Part shown: in pieces, positions 17,064 through 26,275 of the stretch | Numbering within the stretch: position 1 is the stretch's first letter | Layout: every line of letters starts with the position of its first letter | NCBI GenBank assembly: GCA_018266955.1 | Contig: JAFDZI010000007.1 | Coordinates: 47,880-111,879, forward strand | DNA: 64,000 nt | Reading direction: 5' to 3' | DNA from: Bacteroidota bacterium | Lineage (GTDB): Bacteria > Bacteroidota > Bacteroidia > Flavobacteriales > Weeksellaceae | The notes under the pieces: model-generated | What the model saw: only the letters and a program-made list of their open reading frames with translations | The model's database searches: none | Told to the model about the DNA's origin: nothing | Made by a program: the position numbers and the translations under genes

Positions 17064-19331
17064 ATGATTTTTGATCTTGATATGATTAAAAAAGTGTACG
17101 AAAGATACCCAGAAAGAATTGCAGCTGCAAGACAAGTTGTGGGGAAACCGCTTACACTTGCAGAAAAAATTCTCTATACTCACCTTTGGGAAGGAAATGC
17201 TACCCAAGCACATGAAAGAGGAAAATCTTATGTAGATTTTGCACCAGACAGAGTTGCCATGCAAGATGCAACTGCACAAATGGCACTTTTACAATTTATG
17301 CAAGCCGGAAAATCCAAAGTTGCCGTTCCTTCAACAGCACATGCCGATCACCTTATCCAAGCGAAAGTAGGTGCAGATAAAGATTTACAAGAAGGCATCA
17401 ACAAAAACTCCGAAGTATTTAATTTCTTGAGTTCCGTTTGCGACAAATACGGAATTGGTTTCTGGAAACCAGGCGCTGGAATTATACACCAAGTTGTTTT
17501 AGAAAACTATGCTTTCCCAGGTGGAATGATGATTGGTACCGACTCTCACACCGTAAACGCAGGTGGTTTAGGTATGGTGGCTATTGGAGTTGGAGGTGCC
17601 GATGCCGTAGATGTTATGGCTGGTATGGCTTGGGAACTTAAAATGCCTAAACTTATCGGGGTAAAATTAACCGGAAAAATGAGCGGATGGACTTCTGCTA
17701 AAGATATTATCCTAAAAGTTGCTGGAATCCTTACCGTAAAAGGAGGAACTGGTTGCATCGTAGAATATTTTGGCGAAGGTGCCGAATCTATCTCCGCAAC
17801 TGGTAAAGGAACCATTTGTAACATGGGTGCAGAAATAGGAGCTACTACTTCTACTTTTGGATACGACGATTCTATGAGAAGATATCTTGCTGCTACTGGA
17901 AGACAAGAAGTGGTAGATGCTGCGGATAAAATTGCAGAACACCTAACGGGTGATGCCGAAGTGTATGCCAATCCAGAACAATATTTTGACCAAGTAATCG
18001 AAATCAACCTTTCCGAATTGACGCCACATCTTAATGGCCCTTTCACTCCAGATTTGGCAACTCCAGTTGCAGAATTTAGAGCAAAAGCGGAAGCCAATGG
18101 TTGGCCTTTGGATGTAGAATGGGCATTAATTGGTTCTTGTACCAACTCTTCTTATGAAGATCTTTCCAGAGCTGCTTCCATCGTAGAAGATGCAGTGGCA
18201 AAAGGAGTAAAACCTAAAGCTATCTTAGGAATTAACCCTGGTTCTGAGCAAGTAAAATTTACTGCAGAAAGAGACGGTTTCTTAGATTCTTTCAGAAAAT
18301 TCGAAAATGCTAGAATTTTTACCAACGCTTGTGGTCCTTGCATCGGGCAATGGGACAGAGAAGGTGCCGACAAACAAGAGAAAAACTCCATCATCCACTC
18401 TTTCAATAGAAACTTTGCAAAAAGAGCCGATGGTAACCCAAATACCCACGCTTTTGTAGCTTCTCCAGAAATGGTGGCTGCCGTGGCCATCTCTGGTAGA
18501 TTGGACTTTAACCCAATTACCGATACGCTTACCAACGAAGCTGGCGAACAAGTGAAATTAGCCGAACCTAATGGTGTTGAATTACCTACACAAGGTTTCG
18601 CAGTAGATGATAACGGATACCAAGCTCCTTCTGCTGACGGTTCTGGAGTACAGGTGGTGGTTGATCCAACATCTGAAAGATTACAATTATTAGAAGAGTT
18701 CCCAGCTTGGGACGGTAAAAACATTAGTGGTGCCAAATTATTAATTAAATCATTTGGAAAATGTACTACCGACCATATTTCTATGGCTGGTCCTTGGTTA
18801 AGATTTAGAGGACACTTGGATAACATCTCCAACAATATGTTGATCGGTGCCGTGAATGCCTTCAACATGGAAACCAACAAAGTGAAAAACCAATTGAATG
18901 GCGAATTTGTAGAAGTTCCGGCAGCTGCCAGAGCATACAAAGCAGCAGGAATACCTTCTATTGTGGTGGGTGACGAGAACTATGGCGAAGGATCTTCTAG
19001 AGAACACGCCGCTATGGAGCCTAGACACCTAGGGGTGAAAGCAGTTTTGGTAAAATCTTTTGCCAGAATCCACGAAACCAACCTTAAAAAACAAGGAATG
19101 CTCGGTCTTACTTTTGCAGACAAAGCAGATTATGACAAAATCCAGGAAGATGATACCATCAACTTCTTAGATTTGGATCAGTTTGCTCCTGGTAAACCTT
19201 TAACCCTAGAATTCGTTCATGCCGATGGCAGCAAAGACACCATCATGGCTAACCATACCTACAACGAACAACAAATTCATTGGTTTAAAGCAGGTTCTGC
19301 ATTAAATTTGATAAAAAAACAAGAAAACTAA
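17064..19331 (+). CDS. Aconitate hydratase (aconitase, mitochondrial type)
   Basis: Aconitase interconverts citrate and isocitrate in the TCA cycle using a 4Fe-4S cluster. The 755-residue product has the AcnA/mitochondrial domain order and the cluster ligand cysteines: one in [12 protein letters not shown] and two in [11 protein letters not shown]. Other family blocks are [30 protein letters not shown] and the swivelling-domain [19 protein letters not shown]. The start [16 protein letters not shown] is typical of Bacteroidota. A -7 box TAAATTTG lies at 17003-17010. It has its own terminator and stands alone. Confidence 0.96.
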   Translation: MIFDLDMIKKVYERYPERIAAARQVVGKPLTLAEKILYTHLWEGNATQAHERGKSYVDFAPDRVAMQDATAQMALLQFMQAGKSKVAVPSTAHADHLIQAKVGADKDLQEGINKNSEVFNFLSSVCDKYGIGFWKPGAGIIHQVVLENYAFPGGMMIGTDSHTVNAGGLGMVAIGVGGADAVDVMAGMAWELKMPKLIGVKLTGKMSGWTSAKDIILKVAGILTVKGGTGCIVEYFGEGAESISATGKGTICNMGAEIGATTSTFGYDDSMRRYLAATGRQEVVDAADKIAEHLTGDAEVYANPEQYFDQVIEINLSELTPHLNGPFTPDLATPVAEFRAKAEANGWPLDVEWALIGSCTNSSYEDLSRAASIVEDAVAKGVKPKAILGINPGSEQVKFTAERDGFLDSFRKFENARIFTNACGPCIGQWDREGADKQEKNSIIHSFNRNFAKRADGNPNTHAFVASPEMVAAVAISGRLDFNPITDTLTNEAGEQVKLAEPNGVELPTQGFAVDDNGYQAPSADGSGVQVVVDPTSERLQLLEEFPAWDGKNISGAKLLIKSFGKCTTDHISMAGPWLRFRGHLDNISNNMLIGAVNAFNMETNKVKNQLNGEFVEVPAAARAYKAAGIPSIVVGDENYGEGSSREHAAMEPRHLGVKAVLVKSFARIHETNLKKQGMLGLTFADKADYDKIQEDDTINFLDLDQFAPGKPLTLEFVHADGSKDTIMANHTYNEQQIHWFKAGSALNLIKKQEN

Positions 19332-19353
19332 AATCGTTTTCTTTATAATAACT

Positions 19354-19385
19354 AAAAACCGCTTCTCAATAGGAGCGGTTTTTAA
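19354..19385 (+). terminator. Terminator after aconitase
   Basis: AAAAACCGCT (19354-19363) pairs with AGCGGTTTTT (19374-19383), a strong perfect stem with a T-run included. Confidence 0.85.
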
Positions 19386-19531
19386 TTTTATAAGTGTAAC
19401 AAAATACAAAAACATTCGCCTTATTCTATAAATTGAATTTGATGAAATCGCCATTAAGCATTTGTCCTAAAAGTCATTACTAAAGGTGATCATCATATAA
19501 ATAAATCATAAAAAAATACAAATAGCTACAC

Positions 19532-21730
19532 ATGAATAAGAAAATAGTGGCAATCGCAATACTTTTAAGTCTTGGACAAATTGCCAAAGCACAAGAAAAA
19601 AATAAAGACAACACCAAAGAAAAAAACATTGAAGCGGTAGTCATCACCAAAACTAAAAAAGCCGTTGAACAAAAAGCCGACCGTACTATTTTCGATTTTT
19701 CCGAACAACCAAGCCTCAATTCAGGGTCTTCGATGGAGGGTATAAAAAAACTTCCGGGAATGGTCGTAACAGATATTGCCGGGATGATGTACCAAGGAAA
19801 ACCTCTGCAAGTTTACATGGATGGGCGACCATTAAATATTTCTACCAACGATTTAACCGCTTTCTTGGAGGGAATGCCTGCTTCTTCCATTGAAAGAATT
19901 GAAGTAATCACCCAACCTGGTGCCGAATTTCCTGCAACTTCGGGTGGCGCAATCTTGAACATCATCACCTCCAAAAATGCCAAAAGCTACCTTACCGCAA
20001 CCTATTCGGGAGGATATCGATTTAGTAACTATGATCAATTTAGAAACAAATTGAACAACAGCATCGTTTTAAATTCAAAAAACAAGTGGTTTGGGTGGCA
20101 ATTTTCTGCCGGACAAACCTACGGGGAGTCTTTTAGCAGCAACCAAATGGACGACCTCTCCAGAGGGTTTAACGATAAATATGCTCGATCTTATTTTGCT
20201 AAAGCCGCCACCACTTTTGATATTGGAATGGACAGGTTATTGCTCAACTATGATTTTTTCACCTCTAATAACGACTCTTACAACCATTCTGATGGTATTG
20301 CTCTCTTAAAAAACCCTGGGAATGGCAATCTTAAAGAATTGGCTGACTATACCAATGATGGGAAAAGTAAAAACAAAAGTTATAGAAATGAAGTAACCGC
20401 AACTTATCAAAAAAGATTTGAAGACAAAAACCAAAAGTTGGATATTAAATTCAATTATTCCAACTTTAAAAATAATTTTGATCAAAATACTCTAGATGTA
20501 TTTCATTTTAGAAATCAACTGAATACAATATCACTACCCTCGGATTTGGGGAACACCTCTACCCAAAACGCATACAGCATGAAAATTGATTATTCGCAAC
20601 CCATTTCGCTTTTGGATGAAGGAAAAATAAGCGTGGGCGGAATGTATGATCGATTAAAATTTGACACCGATTTTATGGGAATCAACAATCTTTTTTACCA
20701 AAGACAAACAGCTTCTCTCTACTCGGAACTGAATGCCAAGTATAAAAAATTTAGCTTTATTGCTGGGTTAAGAGCCGAAGACTATGATATAAACGGTCAA
20801 TCGCTCAACTTTTCCAATGGAAATTGGGACAACCTGATTCCCTTTAAAAAATTTGAACTTTTTCCCAATGCTAGTGTTCAGTATGATATTGCTCCTTCTT
20901 TATATTTCAATATTAATTACAACCGAAAAATAACATTGCCTAGTACGGGACAACTGAATCCGAACAATACGACCTTCCAAAATCCGAATGTAAACATCAC
21001 CGGAAATCCAAATGTGCAACCCACCATTTACAATAATTTCGAGGCAAAACTATCCGCCTTTGACTATGCTTTTGTTGGCTATAGCCTAAGCCAAGTAAAC
21101 GACCAGGTGATGATGTATGTGGAAAGAGATGGGTACAACATGACCCAAACCAATGTGAACATAAAATCGCTTACCCAACATAGCTTTAATGTAGGACTGC
21201 CCATCCCAATGATGATTTTTTCTAAACCAATGAGCGAAATCATGAAGTTCAACTTTAATCCAGATAAAATTGATTTCATTTATTTGTATGCCGGCTATCA
21301 GTTTCAAGACATAAAAGAAGTGGTGGACAAAAAAGGTATGTGGTTTTTTAATGTAACTGGCCAGTTTATTTTGCCTAAAGAAATTAAATTCTCGCCAACT
21401 TTTTCCTATGGAACCAAGGGAAATTATTACTTCTTTCAAGCCACTCAACCTATTATGAACAGAGTGGATCTTACCTTAAGCAAAAAATTTGATCATGACC
21501 GATTAACCGTGAGTTTATTTGCCAATGACATTTTCAACAGCAGTAGAATGGATTTTAAAACCGTTAATACGCCTACTCCTATTTACCTCAACAACCGTTG
21601 GGACAGCCGAACATTTGGGATTTCTATTAATTACAAAATACCAACCAAAAACAAGTTAGCAAAAGTGGAGCAAAACATTCTCAGCAAGGATGCAAAAGAG
21701 GACAATGGCGGAATATTGAACCAGAAATAA
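19532..21730 (+). CDS. TonB-dependent receptor-like outer membrane beta-barrel protein
   Basis: The 732-residue product starts with a signal peptide (MNKKIVAIAILLSLGQIAKA, cleaved before QEK). A plug-like domain follows (about residues 35-150: IEAVVITKTKKAV, LPGMVVTDIAGMMYQG, VYMDGRPLNIS, IERIEVITQPGAEF, GGAILNIIT) and then a large beta-barrel ending in an OmpA/TonB-type strand region (TFGISINYKIP). It matches the 'outer membrane beta-barrel family' of TonB-like receptors in Bacteroidota. There is no carboxypeptidase-like N-terminal domain and no adjacent SusD gene. The substrate is unknown. Confidence 0.88.
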   Translation: MNKKIVAIAILLSLGQIAKAQEKNKDNTKEKNIEAVVITKTKKAVEQKADRTIFDFSEQPSLNSGSSMEGIKKLPGMVVTDIAGMMYQGKPLQVYMDGRPLNISTNDLTAFLEGMPASSIERIEVITQPGAEFPATSGGAILNIITSKNAKSYLTATYSGGYRFSNYDQFRNKLNNSIVLNSKNKWFGWQFSAGQTYGESFSSNQMDDLSRGFNDKYARSYFAKAATTFDIGMDRLLLNYDFFTSNNDSYNHSDGIALLKNPGNGNLKELADYTNDGKSKNKSYRNEVTATYQKRFEDKNQKLDIKFNYSNFKNNFDQNTLDVFHFRNQLNTISLPSDLGNTSTQNAYSMKIDYSQPISLLDEGKISVGGMYDRLKFDTDFMGINNLFYQRQTASLYSELNAKYKKFSFIAGLRAEDYDINGQSLNFSNGNWDNLIPFKKFELFPNASVQYDIAPSLYFNINYNRKITLPSTGQLNPNNTTFQNPNVNITGNPNVQPTIYNNFEAKLSAFDYAFVGYSLSQVNDQVMMYVERDGYNMTQTNVNIKSLTQHSFNVGLPIPMMIFSKPMSEIMKFNFNPDKIDFIYLYAGYQFQDIKEVVDKKGMWFFNVTGQFILPKEIKFSPTFSYGTKGNYYFFQATQPIMNRVDLTLSKKFDHDRLTVSLFANDIFNSSRMDFKTVNTPTPIYLNNRWDSRTFGISINYKIPTKNKLAKVEQNILSKDAKEDNGGILNQK

Positions 21731-21758
21731 AAAAACACGCTAGATAAAATTGAAATTC

Positions 21759-21791
21759 AATCCTTCAAGGATTTGGAATCCTTGAAGGATT
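21759..21791. repeat. Nested inverted repeat made of four AATCCTT/AAGGATT units, probable bidirectional terminator
   Basis: AATCCTTCAAGGATT (21759-21773) and AATCCTTGAAGGATT (21777-21791) are perfect reverse complements around a TGG spacer, and each arm is itself a palindrome around one central base. It lies between convergent genes, so termination is the likely job, but neither side has a strong T-run. Confidence 0.75.
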
Positions 21792-21815
21792 ATTATTCAT
21801 GAGCATCTGCTGTTT

Positions 21816-22055
21816 TCAACCCATTTTTTCTTCGGAATCTCTAGTATAGAACTGATCCGAAAGAAATTTGGCACGAAGAAAATCCTCTCTTTCCACTTGT
21901 AATTTAAAGCCTCCGATTGAACTATTGAAAATAGGATACATCGCCACCGAATTGCTATTAAACAAAAAAGCCTCTATCCCATTTTCTTCTAAAAATAGTT
22001 TAAAAATTTGGGCCTCCACTTCGGTATTATAAACATTAACTGTTAGTAATTCCAT
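21816..22055 (-). CDS. DUF2007 family small protein
   Basis: This 79-residue protein matches DUF2007, small soluble proteins described as putative signal transducers: MELLTVNVYNTEVEAQIFKL, then FLEENGIEAFLFNSN and GGFKLQVEREDFLRAKFLSD. These are ferredoxin-like PII-related folds of unknown role. The start overlaps the end of the upstream gene by 20 bases, so the two are translationally coupled and part of one transcript with the SpmAB-like gene. Confidence 0.85.
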   Translation of the reverse strand: MELLTVNVYNTEVEAQIFKLFLEENGIEAFLFNSNSVAMYPIFNSSIGGFKLQVEREDFLRAKFLSDQFYTRDSEEKMG

Positions 22056-22440
22056 GGGAAATATTTTTTAATTCGCTAATCCTATTGATGATGGGCAAAG
22101 AGAAAATTCCGGATTTTCCCAGATAAAGTCCATAGAAAAACATAGATTTTTTAAGGTTTTCTGTATCCTTAGTTGCTCTTTTCAGGTAAAACAAATGTCC
22201 CAACAATTCAAAATATAAAATTTGATGTTTGGTTTCTCTCTCAGCAACAAGTAGTACAATTTCATCACTGGACAATTGTTCTAACTCTTCGAAACTCATT
22301 TTAAAAACATCTTTCATTTGGGTATCGAAAGTTCTTTGATGTTCTGGTAATTCGCCTTCGTTGTTTTCTAGAATCATGCGGTTTAGAAATTCGGAAAACT
22401 GCTGAACAATACGGATGATATAATCTTTATCGTGAATCAT
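22036..22440 (-). CDS. Conserved protein of unknown function
   Basis: The likely product starts at the ATG at 22440 (MIHDKDYIIRIVQQFSEFLN) and has 134 residues. The frame is open upstream to 22524, but that part would overlap the transporter gene and is ignored. The protein looks all-helical and soluble, with an acidic middle (SFEELEQLSSDEIVLLVAE) and a C-terminal TKDTENLKKSMFFYGLYL block. No family is recognised. It sits 11 bases after the SpmAB-like gene and overlaps the DUF2007 gene. Confidence 0.78.
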   Translation of the reverse strand: MIHDKDYIIRIVQQFSEFLNRMILENNEGELPEHQRTFDTQMKDVFKMSFEELEQLSSDEIVLLVAERETKHQILYFELLGHLFYLKRATKDTENLKKSMFFYGLYLGKSGIFSLPIINRISELKNISHGITNS

Positions 22441-22451
22441 TTTAATGAATT

Positions 22452-23855
22452 TTAAGCAAAAAACAAATAAGCCAAAACAACAGAGGTAATTACCCCAACC
22501 AAATCCGCCAACAACATTGCCCAAACGGTGTATCGAGTATTTTTAATGGCCACTGCACCGAAATAGACCGCAATTACATAAAAAGTTGTGTCGGAGCTAC
22601 CTTGCAATACGGCAGCCAATTTGCCTTGAAAACTATCCGCACCAAAAGTAGTCATGGTGTCCACCATCATTCCTCTGGCTCCCGAACCCGACAATGGTTT
22701 GATGAGCGCCGTAGGCAATCCATCCACAAATCGAGAATCGGCACCCGTAATCTCGGCAATCCATTTCATACCACTTATAATCACATCAAAAACACCAGAA
22801 GTTCGGAGTAAAGAAATGGCGATGAGCATTCCTACCAAATACGGAATTATCTTGACGCAAGTTGTAAAACCTTCTTTGGCACCCTCGATAAAAGCATCGA
22901 AAATATTTATTTTTTTATATAATCCTCCCAAGACAATCACCAAAAAGATGAACAAAATAATTCCATTGCTTAGGACTTTACTAAAATCGTCTAATTCGCT
23001 TTTGTTGAGTTGTACCAAATACAAAACCAATAAACCAATGACAGCAGAAATCCCTCCCACAAATAATAAAACTGCGGGTTGAAAAAGATTTATTTTTTGT
23101 TTGAAAGAAACAATTATCATTGCGGCCATTGTAGCAACAAAAGTAGCAATCATACACGGAAGGAAAATATCCGTAGGCGTTTGAGATCCCATGGAAGCAC
23201 GAATGGCAATAATGGAAACCGGTATAAGCGTTAATCCACTAGCGTGCAAGCAAAGGAACATAATTTGGGCATTGCTTGCCTTGTCTTTATCTGGATTGAG
23301 CGTTTGCAAAGATTCCATGGCTTTCAGTCCGAAAGGAGTAGCTGCATTGTCCAAACCCAATAAATTGGCTGAAAAATTGAGCATCATGTGTCCAAAAGCA
23401 GGGTGGTTTTTGGGGATTTCCGGGAATAATTTGGAGAAAAAAGGTTGTATAAACCTTGACAACAATCCTATGCCACCAGCTTTCTCGGCAATGGACATAA
23501 AGCCCATAAATAAGGTCATGATCCCAATAAGTCCCAAACAAATTTCTACTGCCGTTTTGGAAGTACCAATCACCCCATCAGTCTCTTGAACTCTGAAAAT
23601 TTGTGCATTTTGTTGTACAGAATCTTTTTTATAATAAACATAATGATCTTCTACAACTTGTTGTTTACTTAATTTTTGTTGAATTTCCGCGGGCAAGTCT
23701 TGTACTTTTTGGGTGGCAATTTGTATGGTATCACCACCTTTACCCACCACCATATCATTGTAAATACTTTTATAATGATCGGTAAAAATAAATTTAAAAC
23801 TCGCAATTAAAATGGCAACCAATATAAATGCAGACCAAATACGGGACAAAACCAT
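22452..23855 (-). CDS. Fused SpmA/SpmB-like nucleoside recognition (Gate) domain membrane protein
   Basis: This 467-residue protein joins two Gate/nucleoside-recognition domains that in Bacillus are the separate spore maturation proteins SpmA and SpmB. After a first helix (IWSAFILVAILIASFKFIF) there is an extracytoplasmic stretch of about 75 residues (residues 26-100). Then follow SpmA-like (IMTLFMGFMSIAEKAGGIGL, MLNFSANLLGLDNAATPFG) and SpmB-like parts (IPYLVGMLIAISLLRTSGVFD, LIKPLSGSGARGMM, GSSDTTFYVIAVYFGAVAIK). The organism is not a spore former, so transport of an unknown solute is more likely. The fusion is common in Gram-negatives. Confidence 0.88.
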   Translation of the reverse strand: MVLSRIWSAFILVAILIASFKFIFTDHYKSIYNDMVVGKGGDTIQIATQKVQDLPAEIQQKLSKQQVVEDHYVYYKKDSVQQNAQIFRVQETDGVIGTSKTAVEICLGLIGIMTLFMGFMSIAEKAGGIGLLSRFIQPFFSKLFPEIPKNHPAFGHMMLNFSANLLGLDNAATPFGLKAMESLQTLNPDKDKASNAQIMFLCLHASGLTLIPVSIIAIRASMGSQTPTDIFLPCMIATFVATMAAMIIVSFKQKINLFQPAVLLFVGGISAVIGLLVLYLVQLNKSELDDFSKVLSNGIILFIFLVIVLGGLYKKINIFDAFIEGAKEGFTTCVKIIPYLVGMLIAISLLRTSGVFDVIISGMKWIAEITGADSRFVDGLPTALIKPLSGSGARGMMVDTMTTFGADSFQGKLAAVLQGSSDTTFYVIAVYFGAVAIKNTRYTVWAMLLADLVGVITSVVLAYLFFA

Positions 23856-24076
23856 GATTTAAAAAATTTTGTTAAATGTAAGAAAACCTATCGAAAAGGA
23901 AGCGTCTAGAAAAAAAGCTTTGTGATTTTTTTTTAAAACTAACATGAATGCATTCCTTTACCTGTCTTATGTGAAATATCATTATTTATTTAATTGACTA
24001 AGTATCAAAACTTAAGAAAACTTTTGTAATTTTAAATCATCAAAATCACTTTTCCATAACCAAAAATTCACAAAAT

Positions 24077-26206
24077 ATGACGACCCCAACAATCAATCTC
24101 AGAAATGTGGCTATACTCGGACATTCGGGTTCTGGCAAAACCACTTTAATAGAAACCATGTTGTACGAAGGCGGAGCCATCAAAAGAAGAGGTAGTATTG
24201 AAAGCCACAACACCATTTCCGACGACACCGACTTAGAACACGAAAGAGAAAGTACCTTGTACATGCATCAAATGTTTGTACCATGGCATAACAACAAAAT
24301 CAACATCATTGATACGCCTGGATTCGACGATTTTATCGGTGAGGTGATTGCTCCTTTAAAAATTGCAGACACAGCCGTCATTACCCTTAATGCGACTTCT
24401 GGTGTTGAAGTAGGCACCGCGTTGGTTTGGGAATATCTAGAGCAATTCCAAACCCCATGCATTGTTACCATCAACCAAATAGATCATCCAAAAGCCGATT
24501 ACGAAAAATCCTTAGAAGAAGCTCAGGAATTATTTGGCAAGAAAGCTATTCCAATACAATACCCTTTGCAAACTGGAGAAAAATTTCATCAAATAATCGA
24601 TGCTTTGCGAATGGTGATGTATGAATTTGGTCCACAAGGTGGAAAACCAGAAAAAAAACCAATTCCAGAAACCGAAATAGATAAAGCCAAAGCCTTGCAC
24701 AATACTTTGGTTGAAATAGCGGCAGAAAATGAAGAAGGCCTTATGGAAAAATATTTTGAAGAAGGCCAACTCTCCGAAGATGATTTAGCCAAAGGACTTA
24801 CCTTGGCTTTAGCTCATCAAAATTTTATTCCTATTTTTATAACTTCTGGGTTGAAAGATATGGGCAGTGGCAGGCTAATGGGCTTCATCAACGATATTGC
24901 TCCCAGTCCTTTAGACAGACCAAAGCGAAAATTAGAAAACGGAGAAGAATTAGCGTGTGATAGCCAAGACAAAACCACTTTATTCATTTATAAAACCTCA
25001 TCGGAGCCACAGGTAGGAATGATTTCTTATTTCAAAGTCCTCTCTGGAACCTTAAAGACAGGCGACGAATTGGTGAATGCGGACAATGGAGAAACAGAAA
25101 GAATTGCGCAATTATTTATTGCAAAAGGAAAAGACAGAATAAGCGTAAATGAGCTCTATGCCGGAGATTTGGGAGTTACCATTAAGTTGAAAGCCTCTCA
25201 TTCCAATAACACATTACACAACAAAGCACACCCAAGAAAAGTTCGCCCTATTGTTTTTCCTGAAAGTCGTATCCAAAAAACAATCATGGCACAAAACACC
25301 AGCGATACCGAAAAACTCTTTGCCACCATCAACAAAATTCGCGAGGAAGATCCAACATTAAGGCTAGAAATAAACCCCGACACTCACGAATCGGTCATTG
25401 GAGGACAAGGACAACTTCATTTGGATTTATTAAAACAAAGAATCGAAAAAGAATCGGGTGTACAGCTTATACTTAAAGATCCTAAAATTTCGTACCGGGA
25501 AACAATTACCCAATCCGCTAACACCGAATACCGACACAAAAAGCAATCGGGTGGCGCCGGGCAATTTGGTGAAATTCATTTGCGTGTAGAAAATTATTTC
25601 GATGGAATGGAAGAACCTAAAGGCCTGAATATACGACAACATGAAATAGAGAATTTACCTTGGGGAGGCAAATTGGCTTTTTATTGGTGTATTATTGGCG
25701 GCGCCATAGACAACCGATACATTACTGCCATCAAAAAAGGAATCATGCAGCAGATGAAAAATGGTCCTCTTACAGGGTCGCCATGCCAAAACATCCGAGT
25801 ATCCGTGTATGATGGTAAAATGCACAGTGTAGATTCCAATGATATTTCTTTTCAATTGGCTGCGGCAGGAGCCTTTAAAGAAGCCTTTCATAAAGCAGGG
25901 CCACAAATTTTGGAGCCTATGTACAAATTAGAAATCCTTTCTCCAGACGAAAACACTGGAGATGTCATGGGCGATTTACAAGCCAGAAGAGCCATTATTT
26001 CTGGAATGGATTCCGAAGGGCATTATCAGAAAATCAATGCCGAAGTCCCTTTGGCTGAACTGAATGACTATGGCTCGGATCTTAGAGCCATCACTGGAGG
26101 TAAAGCCAAATTTTCCATGAAACTGTCGGATTACCAACTCGTTCCGGGAAACATTCAAAAAGAATTGGTTCAAAAATTTGACAAGAGTCATCAGGAGAAG
26201 GAATAA
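24077..26206 (+). CDS. Elongation factor G-like GTPase (EF-G paralogue)
   Basis: The 709-residue product has the full EF-G domain order: G domain with G1 GHSGSGKTT, G3 DTPGFDDF and G4 NQIDHPK; domain II; domains III-V with GGQGQLHLD and GDVMGDLQARRAIISGM. Canonical EF-G has DTPGHVDF in switch II; here the GTPase-activating histidine is replaced by phenylalanine, and G4 is NQID rather than NKMD. This points to a specialised paralogue (FusA2/EF-G2-like group) rather than the housekeeping factor, perhaps with slow or altered GTP hydrolysis. It stands alone and ends at a strong terminator. Confidence 0.9.
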   Translation: MTTPTINLRNVAILGHSGSGKTTLIETMLYEGGAIKRRGSIESHNTISDDTDLEHERESTLYMHQMFVPWHNNKINIIDTPGFDDFIGEVIAPLKIADTAVITLNATSGVEVGTALVWEYLEQFQTPCIVTINQIDHPKADYEKSLEEAQELFGKKAIPIQYPLQTGEKFHQIIDALRMVMYEFGPQGGKPEKKPIPETEIDKAKALHNTLVEIAAENEEGLMEKYFEEGQLSEDDLAKGLTLALAHQNFIPIFITSGLKDMGSGRLMGFINDIAPSPLDRPKRKLENGEELACDSQDKTTLFIYKTSSEPQVGMISYFKVLSGTLKTGDELVNADNGETERIAQLFIAKGKDRISVNELYAGDLGVTIKLKASHSNNTLHNKAHPRKVRPIVFPESRIQKTIMAQNTSDTEKLFATINKIREEDPTLRLEINPDTHESVIGGQGQLHLDLLKQRIEKESGVQLILKDPKISYRETITQSANTEYRHKKQSGGAGQFGEIHLRVENYFDGMEEPKGLNIRQHEIENLPWGGKLAFYWCIIGGAIDNRYITAIKKGIMQQMKNGPLTGSPCQNIRVSVYDGKMHSVDSNDISFQLAAAGAFKEAFHKAGPQILEPMYKLEILSPDENTGDVMGDLQARRAIISGMDSEGHYQKINAEVPLAELNDYGSDLRAITGGKAKFSMKLSDYQLVPGNIQKELVQKFDKSHQEKE

Positions 26207-26228
26207 ATCCTGATTCCACTTTACAACA

Positions 26229-26265
26229 AAGGCGTTCGAACGATTTCCGAACGCCTTATTTTTTT
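26229..26265. terminator. Bidirectional terminator between the EF-G paralogue and the copper ATPase
   Basis: AAGGCGTTCG (26229-26238) pairs with CGAACGCCTT (26248-26257), followed by A and seven T bases. Confidence 0.88.
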
Positions 26266-26275
26266 CAGGTTATTG

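Noticed and set aside
22441..22524. Longer start of the small gene downstream of the SpmAB-like gene
   Set aside because: The added hydrophobic stretch is the end of the transporter gene read in another frame; the ATG at 22440 lies directly behind its stop.
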